A DNA stretch of 64,000 bases from Streptomyces sp. TSRI0107. Its GTDB lineage: Bacteria; Actinomycetota; Actinomycetes; Streptomycetales; Streptomycetaceae. Below, piece by piece: positions 35,546-43,705 of this stretch. The notes beneath the pieces are model-generated. The model saw only the letters and a program-made list of their open reading frames with translations. It was not told the DNA's origin and searched no databases. The translations under genes were made by a program, and so were the position numbers. The DNA lies in contig NZ_LIVZ01000001.1 of NCBI RefSeq assembly GCF_001905845.1, positions 868,001 through 932,000 on the forward strand, written 5' to 3'. Within the stretch, counting starts at the first letter, position 1. Each line of letters opens with the position of its first letter.

Positions 35546-36856
35546 GTGGACGACGTGCTCGTACTCGCACGGCTCCAGTTCGCCATCACCGCCATCGCCC
35601 ACTTCCTGTTCGTCGCGCTGACGCTCGGGCTGGTCACCTACCTGGTGGTGATGCAGACGCGCTGGGCGGTCACCGGCAAGGAAGCCCACCGCCGGCAGAC
35701 CCGCTTCTGGGGCCAGCTCTACGTCATCAACTACGCCCTGGGCATCGGCACCGGCATCGTGATGGAGTTCCAGTTCGGGCTCACCTGGAGCGGACTGACC
35801 CACTTCGTCGGCAACGTCTTCGGCGCCCCGCTGGCCATCGAGACCCTCGTCGCGTTCTTCGCCGAGTCCACCCTGCTCGGCCTGTGGATCTTCGGCTGGA
35901 ACCGGATGGGCCGGGTCACGCACACCGTGATGCTGTGGCTGGTGGCGCTCACCGCGTACTCCTCGGTCTTCTTCGTCCTCACCGCCAACGGCTTCCTCAA
36001 CCACCCGGTGGGCTACGAGATGAAGGACGGGGAGGCCCGCCTCACCGACTTCACGGCCCTGCTCACCAACTCCAACGCACTGTCCGCGGCGTTCCACATC
36101 CTCGCCGCCGCCGCGGTCACCGGATCGTTCTTCATCATCGCCGTCAGCGCCTGGCACCTGCGCAAGCGCACCGGCCACGACGAGTTCTTCTGGTCCTCGA
36201 TGAAGCTGGCGCTGCCGCTCACCCCGGTGTTCATCCTGGTGACCGCCTCGCTGGGCGGCCTGCAGATCGGGCACTCCGTGAAGCAGACGCCGACCAAGTA
36301 CGGCGAACGGTCCGAACGGGCCAAGGACATGGTCGAGACCTTCACGCAGAAGTTCGGGCCCGACAACTACTTCCCGCCCGGGTTCAGCCAGACCGCAGAA
36401 TTCGTGATGATCATCCCGGCGCTGTTCATGATGCTGATCGCGGTCATCGGCGTGCTGTTCATGATCAAGCGGAACCTGATCCGCCGCAAGGTGCTGCTGT
36501 GGCTGCTCACCGCCGCCCTCGTCCTGCCGTACGTCTCGAACATCTCCGGCTGGATCTTCCGCGAGGTGGGACGCCAGCCCTGGGCCGTCTACGGCCTGCT
36601 GAAGACCGAGGACGCGGTCACCCCGGGACTCGGCTACGGCACCGTCCTCACCTCGCTGCTCGTCTTCGGCACCCTCGTCGTCGTCCTCCTCGTCGTGGAC
36701 TGGGCGCTGCTGCTGCGGTTCGCGCGGCGCGGACCCGACGGCTCGCACCTCGGCCGTACCCCCGGTGAGACCTCCGCCGAGGCCCCCGACCTGCCGGACC
36801 TCCCGCGGCAGGCCTCCGCCCGGTCCTCCGCCTCGTCCTCCGCCCCGACCTTCTGA
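35546..36856 (+). CDS. cydA: Cytochrome bd ubiquinol/menaquinol oxidase subunit I
   Basis: 436-aa membrane subunit with about nine transmembrane helices. Heme-ligand His near residue 20 (ITAIAHFLF), the quinone-loop region GLQIGHSVKQTPTKYGERSERAKDM of the short type, and the conserved GRQPWAVYGLLKT. It oxidises quinol and reduces oxygen to water without the bc1-aa3 route. The gene carries a three-copy SARP box upstream, so it looks like a cluster-controlled copy. A bd oxidase is less sensitive to inhibitors of the bc1 complex, hence a possible self-resistance role (inference). Confidence 0.95.
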   Translation: MDDVLVLARLQFAITAIAHFLFVALTLGLVTYLVVMQTRWAVTGKEAHRRQTRFWGQLYVINYALGIGTGIVMEFQFGLTWSGLTHFVGNVFGAPLAIETLVAFFAESTLLGLWIFGWNRMGRVTHTVMLWLVALTAYSSVFFVLTANGFLNHPVGYEMKDGEARLTDFTALLTNSNALSAAFHILAAAAVTGSFFIIAVSAWHLRKRTGHDEFFWSSMKLALPLTPVFILVTASLGGLQIGHSVKQTPTKYGERSERAKDMVETFTQKFGPDNYFPPGFSQTAEFVMIIPALFMMLIAVIGVLFMIKRNLIRRKVLLWLLTAALVLPYVSNISGWIFREVGRQPWAVYGLLKTEDAVTPGLGYGTVLTSLLVFGTLVVVLLVVDWALLLRFARRGPDGSHLGRTPGETSAEAPDLPDLPRQASARSSASSSAPTF

Positions 36857-36891
36857 CAGCCCGACGGCGCCGAACGCACTGGGAGTTCATC

Positions 36892-37902
36892 GTGTGGCAC
36901 AACATCTGGTACGCGCTGCTGGGGCTCTTCCTCGCGGGCTACCTCGCCCTGGACGGCATCACCCTCGGCACCGGCATCATCGGCCGGTGGCTGGCCCGTG
37001 ACGACGCCGAACGGCACACCGTCGCCGCCGCCACCGGGCCGTTCTTCCTCGGCAACGAGGTCTGGCTGGTCGCCGCGGCCGGCATCACCCTCGGCGGCTT
37101 CCCCGGCCTGGAGTCGAGCGTCATCAGCGGGATGTACCCGGTGATCGTGTTCGCCGTCGCCGCCCTGCTGGTGCGCGAGGCCGCCACCCAGTTCCGCCGC
37201 CGGGTCTCCGGCGAGCGCGCGCACCGCCGCTGGGACGCCCTGGTCCGGATCGCCTGCCTGGTCCTCGCGCTGATGTGGGGCACCCTCGGCGGCGCGCTGC
37301 TCGGCGCGGTACCGGTCGAGGACGGCCACCTCTCCGTCGACGCGGGGGTGCTGCTGCGCCCGGTGACCGTGCTGTCCGCGCTGACCGCCGTCGCCGTCTT
37401 CGCCGTGCACGCCGCGGTGTTCCTCGCGGTCCGCACCGAGGGGCCCGTCTCCGGGCGGGCCGCGGACCTCGCCCGCCGGCTGGCGCCCGGGGCGGCCGCC
37501 CTCGCCGCCCTCACGGCGGTCACCGCCGTCGCCGACGGCACCGCACGCGACGGACTGCTCAACCCGCTGCCCGCCGTGCTGCTGTTCCTGGCCGCCGTCG
37601 CCGCCCTGCTGCTGGCCCCCCGGCTGACGTCGTCCGCCGGCTGGAAGGCCCCCGTCGTCAGCGCCTTCGCCGCCCTGGCCCCGGTACTGCTGCTCGGTGC
37701 CGCCCACTTCCCCGAGGTGGTCGTCAGCCGCCACGGCACCGGCGAGCACGTCTCGGTCTCCGACGCCGCGGCCGACCCCTCCACGCTCAGCGTCGTCGGC
37801 CCCGTCGTGCTGCTGGTCCTGCCCGTGCTGCTCGCCTTCCAGGCCATGCAGTGGTGGGCCCACCGCGCCAAGGCGGACGAGCGTTCCCCGGCGTACTTCT
37901 GA
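36892..37902 (+). CDS. cydB: Cytochrome bd oxidase subunit II
   Basis: 336-aa partner of CydA with about eight or nine transmembrane helices. Typical opening HNIWYALLGLFLAGYLALDGITLGTGIIG and FFLGNEVWLVAAAGITLGGFPGL. GTG 36892 (VWHNIWY) is chosen because it gives the family start; the cydA stop is 35 nt upstream. The two subunits form the oxidase in the plasma membrane. Confidence 0.94.
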   Translation: MWHNIWYALLGLFLAGYLALDGITLGTGIIGRWLARDDAERHTVAAATGPFFLGNEVWLVAAAGITLGGFPGLESSVISGMYPVIVFAVAALLVREAATQFRRRVSGERAHRRWDALVRIACLVLALMWGTLGGALLGAVPVEDGHLSVDAGVLLRPVTVLSALTAVAVFAVHAAVFLAVRTEGPVSGRAADLARRLAPGAAALAALTAVTAVADGTARDGLLNPLPAVLLFLAAVAALLLAPRLTSSAGWKAPVVSAFAALAPVLLLGAAHFPEVVVSRHGTGEHVSVSDAAADPSTLSVVGPVVLLVLPVLLAFQAMQWWAHRAKADERSPAYF

Positions 37903-37954
37903 CGGGGCGCCGCCCCTTGAGCGAGCCGAACCGGTGACGAACGGGGGAGACGTG

Positions 37955-39856
37955 GTGACCGGGTTCCAGGACGACAGGCCGCGCCGGCGCCGGGACGCCG
38001 GGGACGAGTCCGGTGACCGGGCGGTGCCCGGCACGGGGCCGTCCCGGCGGACCGTGCCGGGCGGCTCCGGCGCCGGCGAGGCGCCCGGCACGGGGCGGCG
38101 GAGCGCGGTGGCCGAGTCCGGTGACCGGGCGGTGCGGCGGCCGGACTCGGGCGGTGACCGGGCGGTACGGGCGCGGCTGCTCGGGCTGACCCCCCGCGTC
38201 CGGGGAGCGGGCGCGCTCGTCGCGGCCGGGGTGCTGCTCGGCGCGGCGGGCACCGTCGGACAGGCGCTGGCGCTGGCCCGGCTGCTCGGCGACACCTTCA
38301 CCGGGCGCGGGCCCACGGCCGCGGCCGTCGCCTGGGTCGCCGTGGCGGTCGCCGCACGCGGCCTCGCCGGCTGGCTGCGGGCCGCCGCCGCACAGCGGGC
38401 CGCCGCCGGGATCAAGCTCGAACTGCGCACCCGACTGCTCCGGGCCGCCGCGCGCCGCAGCGGCTACGACGCCCAGGACCGCCGTACGGGCGAGATCAGC
38501 ACCCTGCTCACGCGCGGCCTGGACGCCCTCGACCCGTACCTCGTCGGCTATCTGCCGCAGATCCTGGTGGCCGCGCTGGTGCCGCCCGCCGTGCTGGCGG
38601 CGATGCTGCTGCACGACCCGCTCGGCGCGACGATCCTGCTGGTCACCCTGCCGCTCATCCCGGTCTTCGGCGCCCTCGTCGGACTGCACACCCGGGACGC
38701 CACGGCCCGCCAGTGGGCGGCCCTCGCCCAGCTCGGCGGGCACTTCCTCGACGCCCTGCGCGGCCTGCCGACCCTGCGCACGTTCGGCCGCGCCGAGGCC
38801 CAGGAGGACATCGTCGCCGGTGTCGCGGACTCCCATCGCCGGGCCACCATGCGCACCCTGCGCATCACGTTCCTGTCCACCCTGGTCCTGGACACCGTCG
38901 CCACCCTCTCGCTCGCCCTGATCGCCGTCCCGGTCGGCCTGCGCCTGCTGCACGGCTCCCTCGACCTGACGACCGCGCTGACGGTGCTGCTGCTCGCCCC
39001 GGAGGCGTATCTGCCGCTGCGCGCGCTCGGCAGCCAGTTCCACGCCGGTACGGAGGGCACGGCGACGGCCCGCGAGGCGTTCGCCCTGCTCGACGCCGAG
39101 GGCGGGAACGCGGAAGGCACCGGGAACGCCGGAAGCACCGGAGCGGCCGGAGCCGCCGGGGCCGCGAAGTGCCCCGAGGGGCCGGTCCGCATCCGCTTCG
39201 AGAACGTCACCGTCCGGCTCCCCGGCAGACCCCGGCCCGTCCTCCACCAGGTCTCCTTCACCGTCGAACCGGGCGAGCGCGTCGCCCTGACCGGCCCCAG
39301 CGGCGCCGGGAAGTCCACCCTGCTCGCCGTGCTCCTCGGCCTGGTGCGGCCCGACGAGGGCCGCGTCCTCGTCGGCGGACAGGACCTCGCCTCGCTCGAC
39401 CTGGACGACTGGCGCCGGCGCATCGGCTGGGTGCCGCAGCGGCCGTACCTCTTCGACCGCGGCGTCGCCGACAACATCCGGCTCGGCGACCCCGACGCCA
39501 CCGACGAGGACGTCGTACGCGCCGCCCGTGCCGCCGCCGCCCACGACTTCGTCGCCGCGCTGCCCGACGGCTACGCGACCCGGCTCGGCGCCCGCGGCAC
39601 CGGACTGTCCGCCGGACAGCGGCAGCGGATCGCGCTGGCCCGCGCCTTCCTGCGGGACGCGCCGCTCGTCCTGCTCGACGAACCCACGGCCGGCCTCGAC
39701 GCCGACAGCGAGTCGGCGGTCCTGGCGGCCGGTGAACGGCTGATGACCGGCCGGACCGTCCTCGTGGTCGCGCACCGGGCGAGGCTCCTCGACGGCGCCG
39801 ACCGCCGGCTCGACGTACGGGACGGGACGGTCCGCGAGAGGGAGGTGGCCCGGTGA
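37955..39856 (+). CDS. cydD: ABC exporter for cytochrome bd assembly, subunit D
   Basis: 633-aa half-transporter with an N-terminal membrane domain (about six helices, residues ~75-360) and an ATPase domain: Walker A GPSGAGKSTLLAVL, signature LSAGQRQRIALARAF, Walker B VLLDEPTAGLD. CydDC exports cysteine/glutathione-type thiols needed for bd oxidase assembly. The N-terminal ~70 residues are an Arg-, Gly- and Asp-rich low-complexity stretch with repeated SGDRAV units, unlike the usual family start. GTG 37955 follows GGGGGAGA; 37952 and 37934 are alternatives. Confidence 0.9.
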   Translation: MTGFQDDRPRRRRDAGDESGDRAVPGTGPSRRTVPGGSGAGEAPGTGRRSAVAESGDRAVRRPDSGGDRAVRARLLGLTPRVRGAGALVAAGVLLGAAGTVGQALALARLLGDTFTGRGPTAAAVAWVAVAVAARGLAGWLRAAAAQRAAAGIKLELRTRLLRAAARRSGYDAQDRRTGEISTLLTRGLDALDPYLVGYLPQILVAALVPPAVLAAMLLHDPLGATILLVTLPLIPVFGALVGLHTRDATARQWAALAQLGGHFLDALRGLPTLRTFGRAEAQEDIVAGVADSHRRATMRTLRITFLSTLVLDTVATLSLALIAVPVGLRLLHGSLDLTTALTVLLLAPEAYLPLRALGSQFHAGTEGTATAREAFALLDAEGGNAEGTGNAGSTGAAGAAGAAKCPEGPVRIRFENVTVRLPGRPRPVLHQVSFTVEPGERVALTGPSGAGKSTLLAVLLGLVRPDEGRVLVGGQDLASLDLDDWRRRIGWVPQRPYLFDRGVADNIRLGDPDATDEDVVRAARAAAAHDFVAALPDGYATRLGARGTGLSAGQRQRIALARAFLRDAPLVLLDEPTAGLDADSESAVLAAGERLMTGRTVLVVAHRARLLDGADRRLDVRDGTVREREVAR

Positions 39857-41595
39857 GGGCGTTGTTCTCGGTGCTGCGCACGGCGGGACCGCTGCGGCGG
39901 CTGCTGCCCGCCGCGGGCCTCGCGCTCGCCGCCGACCTGGCCGGGGTGACGCTGATGGCGCTGGCCGCCTGGCTCATCGCGCGCGCCGCCCAGCACCCCC
40001 CGATGGGCGCGCTGTCGGTGGCCATCGTCGCGGTGCGGGCGCTGGCCGTCACCCGCGGTCTCTTCCGGTACGGGGAGCGGCTGGCCGGCCATGACGCGGC
40101 CCTGCGCGCGGTGGCCCGGCTGCGCGGCCGGGTGTTCGGCGCGCTGGCCCGCCGGCCCGCCCACGAGGACGCCCGCACGGTACGGGACGCCGACGCCGCC
40201 TCCCGGCTGGTGGCCGACGTCGACCTGGTCCAGGACGCGCTGCTGCGGGTGGCGCTGCCCGCGCTGTCCGCGACCGCGGTGTCCGTCGTCGCGGTCGGCT
40301 GCGCGGCGCTGGTCTCCCCGCCCGCCGCGCTCGTCCTGGCGCTCGGCCTGACGTGCGGCGGACTGCTGGTGCCCGCGCTGACCGCCGCCGCGTCGGCCCG
40401 CGCCGCGCGGCGGGGTGCGGCCCTGCGCGCGGAACTCGCCGTGCGGACCGCCGACCTGCTGGACGGCGCGGCGGACCTGCGGGTCTTCGGCGCGGCGGAC
40501 CGGGAGACCGAGCGGGCCGTCGGCACCGCCCGCCGCCTGCGCGCCCACGACCGGGGCGCCGCCCTGCTGAACGTGCTGGCCGCTGCCGCGCTGACGGTGG
40601 TGCAGGGCGCCACGACCGTCGCGGTCGCCGTGGTCTGCGCACGGTCCGTGCCCGGTGTGTGGTCGGTGACCCTGCCCCTGCTGACCCTGGCCTCCTTCGA
40701 AGTCCTGGCCCCCCTCCCCACGGCAGCCCAGCACCTCACCGCCCTCCCGGATACCGCCCGCCGCGTCCAGGCCCTGCTGACACCCGCGACCGCCGGGGCG
40801 ACGGCGTCCCCTGACGGTGCCGTCGCCCCGGCCCCCGCGGCCCCCGCCGCCCACCGGACGCCCCCTGCCGCGCATCTCTCCGTCCGGGGCCTCTCCGTAC
40901 GTCACCGCCCCGGTGGGCCGCTCGCCCTGCGCGGGGTCGATCTGGAGTTGCCGCCCGGGCGGCGGGTGGCCGTCGTCGGGGCGAGCGGGGCGGGCAAGTC
41001 GACGCTGCTCGCCGCGATCGCCCGGTTCGCCGTGCCGTGCGGGGGCGAGATCCGGCTCGGCGGCGCGGACCTGGCGCGGGTGTCCGAGACGGAGCTGCGG
41101 CGCACGGTCAGCGGGGCGCTGCAGGACGCGCACGTCTTCCACACCACCGTACGGAACAACCTGCTGCCCGCCCGCCCCGGCGCCACGGACGCCCAGCTGC
41201 ACGACGCGCTGCGCCGGGCGGGTCTGCTGGAGTGGGTGCGGTCGTTGCCGGGACGGCTCGACACGGTGGTCGGCTCCGACGGGGACCGGCTCTCCGGGGG
41301 CCAGCGCCGGCGGCTGGTCCTCGCCCGCGCCCTGCTCGCCGCGCCGCCGCTGCTGCTGCTCGACGAACCGACCGAGGGCCTGGACCCGGCGACCGCCGAC
41401 GCGGTGCTGGCCGACGTGCTCGCCTCCACCCGGGGCACTTCCCTGATCCTCGTCACCCACCGCACGGTGGGACTGGAGGCGATGGACGAGGTGCTGGTGA
41501 TGGACGGGGGCCGGGTCGTCCGCCGCGGTGCTCCCCGGGCCGTTCTCGCGTTCCCGCCGAAGGACGCGGACGCGCCCCTCACCGTTTCCGTGTGA
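39853..41595 (+). CDS. cydC: ABC exporter for cytochrome bd assembly, subunit C
   Basis: 580-aa half-transporter pairing with CydD: membrane domain (residues ~15-300) and ATPase with Walker A GASGAGKSTLLAAI, signature LSGGQRRRLVLARALL and Walker B LLLLDEPTEGLD. GTG start overlaps the cydD stop by 4 nt. It ends the complete cydABDC operon, 29 nt from the convergent UbiB-like gene. Confidence 0.92.
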   Translation: MRALFSVLRTAGPLRRLLPAAGLALAADLAGVTLMALAAWLIARAAQHPPMGALSVAIVAVRALAVTRGLFRYGERLAGHDAALRAVARLRGRVFGALARRPAHEDARTVRDADAASRLVADVDLVQDALLRVALPALSATAVSVVAVGCAALVSPPAALVLALGLTCGGLLVPALTAAASARAARRGAALRAELAVRTADLLDGAADLRVFGAADRETERAVGTARRLRAHDRGAALLNVLAAAALTVVQGATTVAVAVVCARSVPGVWSVTLPLLTLASFEVLAPLPTAAQHLTALPDTARRVQALLTPATAGATASPDGAVAPAPAAPAAHRTPPAAHLSVRGLSVRHRPGGPLALRGVDLELPPGRRVAVVGASGAGKSTLLAAIARFAVPCGGEIRLGGADLARVSETELRRTVSGALQDAHVFHTTVRNNLLPARPGATDAQLHDALRRAGLLEWVRSLPGRLDTVVGSDGDRLSGGQRRRLVLARALLAAPPLLLLDEPTEGLDPATADAVLADVLASTRGTSLILVTHRTVGLEAMDEVLVMDGGRVVRRGAPRAVLAFPPKDADAPLTVSV

Positions 41596-41623
41596 GGGGC
41601 GCGGGTCCGGGTCCCGTCCGCCG

Positions 41624-43543
41624 TCAGGACAGCGGCCGGGTCAGCACATGGATCGTGCGGAGCACCACCGCCGCCGACACCACCAGCAGGTGATAGCCGA
41701 TCAGCGCGTACAGGCTGAGGTCCGCCGTCACCTCCGGGCCGCCCTCCAGGCCGAGCAGCCGCACCCCGAGCACTCCGAAGAAGACGCCCAGTCCGGCCAG
41801 CAGCACCCGGCTGAGCAGTTCGCCGATCACCCGCCGGTCGCGCGCGTCCGCGAGGAGGCGGACGTTCACCCCGAGCCGGCCCTCCTCCAGCGCCCCGGTG
41901 ATCCGGTCCAGGCGCCGGGGCAGGCGGCGCAGCACCGGCAGCAGGGTGAGGAGTTCGTCGCGCGCGGCGTCCCGTACGGTCTCGGGTTCCAGCTGCCGGC
42001 TGAACCGGGCCGAGGCGTACGACCGGGAGGCGGTGAGGATGTCGAAGTCCGCCGAGACCCGGCTGAGCGTGCCTTCGAGGGTGGCCAGCGCCCGGAACAC
42101 CGCCGCCATCTCGGGGGGTACGGCCAGCCGGAAGTCGGCGACCAGCCGGAACAGATCGGTGAACATCCGTACGTCGGGGGCGGCGCCCCGGGCGAGGTGC
42201 CGGCCGCTGAACTGGCCGAGCGCCCGCTGCAGCCGCTGTTCGTCCACGTCCTCGGGCCGCTCGGTCACTTCGAGCAGGGCGTCGCGCAGGGCGGCCGGGT
42301 CACCGCGGTCCACGGCGAGGAACAGGCCGACCATGGCGGAGCGCAGCCCGCCGTCGAGCCGCCCCACCGAGCCGAAGTCGAGCAGCGCCGGGCTCCCGTC
42401 GGGCAGCAGCAGGATGTTCCCGGGGTGCGGGTCGGCGTGGAAGACCCCGTCGTACATGATCTGGTCGAGGAGCGCGGTGAGCAGGGTCCGCGCCAGTTTC
42501 GCCCCGTGCTCGGGGCTGTCCGGCCGGGCCTGGCCGAGCGGTACGCCGTCGATGCGGCTCATCACCAGGGTAAGTTCGGTGCTCAGTTCCTCGTACACCG
42601 CGGGCAGCGTGACGCTGCCGTCGCGGCGCTCCTCGGCGGCCCGCCGCACCATGGTGAGGTTGCGTGCCTCGACCCGGAAGTCGAGTTCCTCACGCAACGC
42701 GACCGAGAACCCGTGGGCGAGCTCGGTCAGGCCCAGCGAGCGGCCCCATTCGGTGCGGTTCTCCAGGGTGCGGGCGAGCCGTCCGACGATGTCCAGGTCG
42801 CGTTCGACGGCGTCGCGGATGCCGGGGCGCCGCACCTTGACGATGACGCGGGTGCCGTCGCGCAGCACGGCGGCGTGCACCTGGGCGACGGAGGCCGCGG
42901 CGAGCGGTTCAGGGTCGAACTCGGCGAACACCTCCTGCGGTGGCGCGCCGAGGCTTTCCAGCAGCACGGCCTCGACCTGCGGCCAGGGCGCGGGCGGCAC
43001 CTGGTCCTGGAGCCGGCTGAGTTCGGTGACGTACGCCTCGGGCAGCAGGTCGCGGCGGGTGGACATCAGCTGGCCCAGCTTCACGAAGGTGGTGCCGCCG
43101 GCCTGCAGGGCCTCGCGCAGTTCGTGGGCGAGCTGCTGGTGGCGGGTGCCGCCGCCCCGGGACCGGCCGGTGACGTAGGGGCCGAGGCCGTGCCGTCCGA
43201 TGATGGCGAGGATCTCGGAGTAGCGGCGGGTGCGGGCCAGGCGCCCCCGTACGGCCCGCACCCAGCCCAGCGGGCGGACGCGGCGGTCCGCCACGATCAG
43301 GTCGAGCAGGACGAGGCAGACCATCGCGGTCAGCAGTCCGATGCCGAGCATCAGCGGCAGGAGTGCCCAGCCGCCCCCGGCGTTCTGCAGTTGCGGTCCG
43401 ACGAGCGTCCCGGACACCGAGACGCCGACCAGCGCGGCGAGCACCACCCGCAGCGCGCCGGCCCGTATGCCGAGCAGTCGCCGGGCGAGCAGTGCGGGAA
43501 GGACGATGACGGCGAATGCCCCCAGTAACCCGATAAGCCACAT
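41624..43543 (-). CDS. UbiB/ABC1-family atypical kinase
   Basis: 639-aa membrane protein kinase-like ATPase. N-terminal hydrophobic segments (residues ~1-25, 35-55, 65-90) precede the ABC1 core: KLGQLMSTRRDLLP (KxGQ motif), AAASVAQVHAA (Ala-rich loop), VIVKVRRPG (Lys), VFHADPHPGN and LLDFGSVG. C-terminal ~100 aa contain two further hydrophobic segments. UbiB proteins act in quinone biology; its place beside a quinol oxidase operon is suggestive. Codon 6 is TTA (43526-43528), a possible bldA switch. ATG 43543 is chosen as the start of the hydrophobic N-terminus. No SARP array reads toward it. Confidence 0.88.
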   Translation of the reverse strand: MWLIGLLGAFAVIVLPALLARRLLGIRAGALRVVLAALVGVSVSGTLVGPQLQNAGGGWALLPLMLGIGLLTAMVCLVLLDLIVADRRVRPLGWVRAVRGRLARTRRYSEILAIIGRHGLGPYVTGRSRGGGTRHQQLAHELREALQAGGTTFVKLGQLMSTRRDLLPEAYVTELSRLQDQVPPAPWPQVEAVLLESLGAPPQEVFAEFDPEPLAAASVAQVHAAVLRDGTRVIVKVRRPGIRDAVERDLDIVGRLARTLENRTEWGRSLGLTELAHGFSVALREELDFRVEARNLTMVRRAAEERRDGSVTLPAVYEELSTELTLVMSRIDGVPLGQARPDSPEHGAKLARTLLTALLDQIMYDGVFHADPHPGNILLLPDGSPALLDFGSVGRLDGGLRSAMVGLFLAVDRGDPAALRDALLEVTERPEDVDEQRLQRALGQFSGRHLARGAAPDVRMFTDLFRLVADFRLAVPPEMAAVFRALATLEGTLSRVSADFDILTASRSYASARFSRQLEPETVRDAARDELLTLLPVLRRLPRRLDRITGALEEGRLGVNVRLLADARDRRVIGELLSRVLLAGLGVFFGVLGVRLLGLEGGPEVTADLSLYALIGYHLLVVSAAVVLRTIHVLTRPLS

Positions 43544-43588
43544 ATGGGACAGGGTAGTGAATTCACCTACGATGAAAGGGAGTTGTGG

Positions 43589-43628
43589 TCGAGGATGCCT
43601 GGAGTCCCGCTTGAGCGCCCCTCGCGCC
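43589..43628 (+). promoter_or_regulatory. SARP box array, first set, before the MMPL gene
   Basis: Four heptamers TCGAGGA (43589), TGGAGTC (43600), TTGAGCG (43611) and TCGCGCC (43622) at exact 11-bp spacing. Confidence 0.68.
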
Positions 43629-43635
43629 GCCGTGC

Positions 43636-43664
43636 TCGGCAGCGGCTCGAGCCGGGCTCGACAC
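43636..43664 (+). promoter_or_regulatory. SARP box array, second set, before the MMPL gene
   Basis: Three heptamers TCGGCAG (43636), TCGAGCC (43647) and TCGACAC (43658), again 11 bp apart but shifted 14 bp from the first set. The set ends 42 nt before ATG 43706. With seven units this is the densest site in the window. Confidence 0.68.
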
Positions 43665-43705
43665 CGCTGTGGCATCACTGAACGTCCTGTCTCAACAAGG
43701 AGTTC

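Noticed and set aside
41528..43528. Long plus-strand frame over the UbiB-like gene
   Set aside because: Antisense shadow; Gln/Glu/Gly-rich without any motif, while the minus strand has complete ABC1 motifs.
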